Of a stretch of 7,571 nt of DNA, positions 5,038 to 7,571 are shown piece after piece. Source of the DNA: an uncultured bacterium (GTDB taxonomy: Bacteria > Planctomycetota > UBA1135 > UBA2386). The notes beneath the pieces are model-generated. The model did no database searches and was not told where the DNA came from. It worked only from the letters and a program-made list of their open reading frames with translations. The position numbers and the translations under genes are program-made. The stretch is from assembly GCA_938003515.1 (NCBI GenBank), contig CALKYL010000118.1:1-7571 (forward strand), written 5' to 3'. Position 1 is the stretch's first letter, and each line of letters opens with the position of its first letter.

Positions 5038-6999
5038 TCAGACCGGCGCGATGCGCACGAGGCAGTCGAGGTAGGCGGCGCCGAGGCCGATGTCGGTCGG
5101 CCGCGCGGCGATCAGCGCGTTCGCGCTGTGGCCGCGGTCGTAGTGGCCGCCCTTGGGCAGGATCGCGACGTCGCGCCGCTGCTTCGGGTCGTGGCGCAGC
5201 TCGGCCTCGATCGCCCCGTAGGCGCTCGTGACGCGCACGACCGCGCCGTCGGCGATGCCCGGCACCGCCTCGGGGTGCACGGCGCACCACGGCCGTTCGC
5301 CGAGGCCCTTGCCCGCCCACTGCGAAGCCTGGCTCTTCTCGGTGGAGTTCGAGAACAGCCACAGCGGCCCGCTGCTGCCCGCGGTCGCCGGCGGCGCCTC
5401 GACCTCGACGTCCGCCGGGGCCTCCGACAACAGCTGCACGCGACCGTTGGGAGTGAACACGTGGCCGTGCGGGAACAGCATCGGACTCGCCAGCGGGCTG
5501 CGCACGGCGCCGTGCCGGCGCAGCGACTCGAGGCCCGCGCCCTGGCCGGCGATGCGCCCCAGCGCCTGGCGCTTGAGCTGGTCGACGCCGTGCTGGGGGT
5601 AGCTGTCGAGCCCGACCCGGGTCGCGAGCGCCTGGAACAGGTGCACCTCGTGCAGCACGCCCGGCGGCGGCGGCACGACCGGGCGCGACTCGGCGATCCA
5701 GTGGTGGCCGTACGCGCCGAGCACGTCGCTGTCCTCGAGCAGGGTCGGGATCGGCAGCACGACGTGCGCGCGCCGCGCCGTGTCGGTGAGCAGGCAGTCG
5801 GCGACGACGACGAACTCGGTCTGCTCGAACGCGCGCGCGACCGTCGGGGCGTCGGGCAACATCGACACCGGGTTGCCGGCGGTGACCCACAGGACGCGGA
5901 TCGGCGGGTCCTTCGCCGCCAGCACGTCGTGGCCCAGCAGCGGCTCGCGGATCGTGCGCGGGTGCACGACCGGCTTGCCGAACGGCTGGAAGGGCTTGCG
6001 GCGGCCGAAGTAGAACGACACGCCGCCGCCGGAGCGGAACAGGTTGCCCGACAGCGCGCACAGCGCGTCGAGCGCGCGCACGATCGCGCCGCCGCGCTGC
6101 CGCCGCTGCATGCCCCAGCCGACAAGGATCGCCGTCGGGCCGTCGGCGAAGCGGGCCGCGAGGTCGCGCACCGCGTGCTCGGCGACGTCGGCACGCGCCG
6201 CCCATTCGTCGACCCGGTGGCGCTCGGCGAGCGCGCGGAGCGCCGGCAGGTTGTCGCACGCCTGCGCGGCGGCCGGGTCGATGCGACCCTCGTCGAACAG
6301 CGCGCGCAGCACGCCCATCGCCAGCTCGAAGTCGGCGCCCGGCGCCGGCTGCAGCGCGACGTCGGCGAGCGGCAGCGACTTGTGGTGCACGGGATCGATC
6401 GAGACGACGCTCGCGCCGCGCGCCTTCGCGTCCTTGAGCACCGGCACGAGGTGCACGTTGCTGACGGCGGGGTTCTTGCCCCACAGAACGATGTGGCGGC
6501 TCCGCAGCAGATCGAACAGGTCGTTGCTGTCGCTCGTGCCGAGGTCGAGCAGCTGCGCCGCCTCGCCGGCGCCCGAGCAGATGTCGCCGATCTTGGTCGC
6601 GCACGGCCCGAACTCGTCGAAGAACAGGTCCGTCAGGTGCTTCAGGATCCCGAGCGAGCCGCCCGACCGGTAGTGGAAGATCGCGGCCGGCCCCGACTCG
6701 TCGCGCACCTGCAGCAGCTTCTTGGCGACGACGTCGAGCGCGACCTCCCAGGTCACCGGCTCGAGCCTGCCGTCGCGGCGCACGAGCGGCTGGGTCACGC
6801 GCTGTTCCGACGCCTGCAGCTCCGGGAAGCGGCTGGTGCGGAAGCACAGGAACCCCTTCGTCACCGGATGGTCCGGATCGCCTTCGAGCTTCGTCACGAC
6901 GCCGTCGGTGACCGTGGCGACGATGCCGCACGCGTCGGGGCAGTCGCGGTTGCAGGTGGTGCGGGCCTGGTGGACGGACATGGGGGTCGTCGTAAGCAT
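5038..6999 (-). CDS. Molybdopterin oxidoreductase, DMSO reductase family
   Basis: A 653-residue catalytic subunit binding Mo (or W) bis-pyranopterin guanine dinucleotide. The N-terminal 4Fe-4S motif is C16-x3-C20-x3-C24-x27-C52 within T-C-N-R-D-C-P-D-A-C. 'VTWEVALDVVAKKL' at 82-95 is the standard start of the molybdopterin domain. In the segment G138-D-I-C141-S-G-A-G-E, Cys141 is a candidate metal ligand, as in cysteine-ligated members. 'LWGKNPAVSN' and 'VVSIDPVHHKSLPLADVALQPAPGAD' are cofactor-binding segments. 'LWVTAGNPVSMLPD' and 'ADCLLTDTARRAHVVLPIPTLLEDSDV' are further family hallmarks. The C-terminal dinucleotide-binding domain (about 540-650) ends with 'LPKGGH...NALI...TDIG'. There is no twin-arginine signal, so the enzyme should be cytoplasmic. 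No Fe-S or membrane partner subunit lies within the window, and the substrate cannot be assigned. ATG at 6999 was chosen over Met7 because GGGAG lies 8 nt upstream. The nuclease gene follows after 39 nt. Confidence 0.92.
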   Translation of the reverse strand: MLTTTPMSVHQARTTCNRDCPDACGIVATVTDGVVTKLEGDPDHPVTKGFLCFRTSRFPELQASEQRVTQPLVRRDGRLEPVTWEVALDVVAKKLLQVRDESGPAAIFHYRSGGSLGILKHLTDLFFDEFGPCATKIGDICSGAGEAAQLLDLGTSDSNDLFDLLRSRHIVLWGKNPAVSNVHLVPVLKDAKARGASVVSIDPVHHKSLPLADVALQPAPGADFELAMGVLRALFDEGRIDPAAAQACDNLPALRALAERHRVDEWAARADVAEHAVRDLAARFADGPTAILVGWGMQRRQRGGAIVRALDALCALSGNLFRSGGGVSFYFGRRKPFQPFGKPVVHPRTIREPLLGHDVLAAKDPPIRVLWVTAGNPVSMLPDAPTVARAFEQTEFVVVADCLLTDTARRAHVVLPIPTLLEDSDVLGAYGHHWIAESRPVVPPPPGVLHEVHLFQALATRVGLDSYPQHGVDQLKRQALGRIAGQGAGLESLRRHGAVRSPLASPMLFPHGHVFTPNGRVQLLSEAPADVEVEAPPATAGSSGPLWLFSNSTEKSQASQWAGKGLGERPWCAVHPEAVPGIADGAVVRVTSAYGAIEAELRHDPKQRRDVAILPKGGHYDRGHSANALIAARPTDIGLGAAYLDCLVRIAPV

Positions 7000-7007
7000 G
7001 GAATCGG

Positions 7008-7012
7008 CTCCC
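7008..7012 (-). promoter_or_regulatory. Shine-Dalgarno site of the molybdoenzyme gene
   Basis: GGGAG on the minus strand lies 8 nt before the ATG at 6999. The alternative ATG at 6981 has only ACGACGACCCCC-type sequence upstream and no such site, which decides the start. Confidence 0.55.
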
Positions 7013-7015
7013 GGC

Positions 7016-7067
7016 GCCGGAAAGCTGATGCCATCGCATTTCCTCGGGACCCGGCTAGTTTTCCGGC
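7016..7067. repeat. 8-bp inverted repeat in the divergent intergenic region
   Basis: GCCGGAAA (7016-7023) and TTTCCGGC (7060-7067) are perfect reverse complements. They flank most of the 68-bp region between the divergent molybdoenzyme and flavoprotein starts. Equivalent points are 44 bp apart, about four helical turns, so a regulator could occupy both on one DNA face. The right arm ends at the base before the flavoprotein ATG. The region between them is the least GC-rich part of the window (GCATTTCC, CTAGTTTT), as expected for a promoter. A regulatory role is inferred. Confidence 0.35.
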
Positions 7068-7571
7068 ATGCCCGAGTTCGATGCCATCGTGATCGGCGGC
7101 GGTCTCGCGGGCCTGACGGCGGCGCTGCGGTGGCGGCGGGACCGGCCCGACGCGAGCGTCCGGGTCGTCGAGGCCGCGGCGGCGCCGGGCGGCCGGGTGC
7201 GCACCCAGCGCAGCAACGGCTTCGTCTGCGAGCTCGGGCCGTTCGCGTTCGCGCGCGAGGAGGTCGCGGCGACCCTCGACCTGCTGCGGCGGCCGCCGCA
7301 GGTCGTGCCGTGCCGCGACGCGGCGCGGACGGGCGCGGTCTTCGACGGCGGCGGGCTGCGCGAGGTCACGGTGGACCCGCTGCCGTGCTCGTTCGCTTCG
7401 GGTTCGGAGGAGCTCGTGCAGGCCTGCCGCAGGGAGCTCGACGGCGCGCTGCAGCTCGGCCGGACCGCGACGCGCGTCGAGCCGGTCGACGGCGGCTTCG
7501 CGGTGACGCTCGGCGGCGAGGTGCCGGCGACCCGGACGGCCGCGGAGGTCGTGCTCGCGGTGCCACCCGCC
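7068..7571 (+). CDS. FAD-dependent amine oxidase/protoporphyrinogen oxidase-like (partial, runs off right edge)
   Basis: The first 168 residues of a flavoprotein that is open to the window edge. Residues 6-36 form the FAD-binding Rossmann unit: A-I-V-I-G-G-G-L-A-G-L-T-A-A, then the strand ending V-V-E36. A second FAD motif, P-G-G-R-V-R-T, follows at 40-46, then G-F-x-x-E-L-G-P at about 50-57. These are the hallmarks of the NAD(P)-binding-Rossmann/amine oxidase group that includes protoporphyrinogen oxidase and phytoene desaturase. The later segment 'FASGSEELVQACRREL...LGRTATRVEPVDGGFAV' matches the part where these enzymes re-enter the FAD domain, and 'AAEVVLAVPPA' is also typical. Only about 55 residues separate the two FAD-domain parts, where full-length protoporphyrinogen oxidases have a larger substrate domain, so this may be a compact relative. 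The ATG at 7068 is immediately before the Rossmann fold. No Shine-Dalgarno is visible, and TAGTTT 5 nt upstream could indicate a short leader. It is the only rightward gene and is divergent from the molybdoenzyme. Confidence 0.85.
   Translation, partial: MPEFDAIVIGGGLAGLTAALRWRRDRPDASVRVVEAAAAPGGRVRTQRSNGFVCELGPFAFAREEVAATLDLLRRPPQVVPCRDAARTGAVFDGGGLREVTVDPLPCSFASGSEELVQACRRELDGALQLGRTATRVEPVDGGFAVTLGGEVPATRTAAEVVLAVPPA

Noticed and set aside
3782..7039. A 1085-codon open frame on the minus strand in another frame
   Set aside because: It is Arg/Ala/Pro low-complexity sequence overlapping the molybdoenzyme and nuclease, both of which carry clear family motifs in their own frames.
3763..7092. 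An 1109-codon open frame on the plus strand opposite the nuclease and molybdoenzyme genes
   Set aside because: The translation is rich in Arg, Ala, Val, His and Gln with no recognisable domain. It is the antisense shadow of two well-supported genes, as expected where nearly every third base is G or C.

Overview
The window is very GC-rich by eye, gene-dense bacterial DNA (genetic code 11). Codon third positions are almost always G or C, which produces very long antisense shadow ORFs. Three things suggest a high-GC environmental lineage such as Planctomycetota, with Myxococcota or Acidobacteriota as alternatives: a secreted formylglycine-type sulfatase, a VOC protein whose N-terminus resembles the leader segment of bacterial Ser/Thr kinases, and mostly weak Shine-Dalgarno signals. 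This placement is an inference; no marker gene settles it.

Layout. Six genes lie on the minus strand, read from high to low coordinates: a DMSO-reductase-family molybdopterin oxidoreductase (6999-5038); a TM0106-type RecB-like nuclease with a Cas4-like four-cysteine pattern (4998-3757); a VOC/glyoxalase-fold protein with an N-terminal helical extension (3515-3006); an MFS transporter with drug:H+ antiporter motifs and an apparent extra N-terminal helix (2944-1583); a secreted sulfatase (1500-175); and the first 30 residues of a lipoprotein running off the left edge (91-1). Across a 68-bp divergent intergenic region, the first 168 residues of an FAD-dependent, protoporphyrinogen-oxidase-like amine oxidase read rightward off the right edge (7068-7571).

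The oxidoreductase and nuclease genes are only 39 nt apart and could be co-transcribed. The gaps before the VOC, MFS, sulfatase and lipoprotein genes (61-83 nt, and 241 nt before VOC) are large enough for internal promoters. Two of these gaps carry the same 11-mer inside a GACG...CGTC dyad. The genes do not form an obvious single pathway.

I do not see a convincing new multi-gene system. The best leads are local. The nuclease frame continues past an amber stop for 62 more coding-like codons that resemble the missing end of its RNase H-like domain. The sulfatase lacks one of its paired metal-binding aspartates. The VOC protein has an unusual N-terminal fusion. Two intergenic regions contain operator-like repeats.
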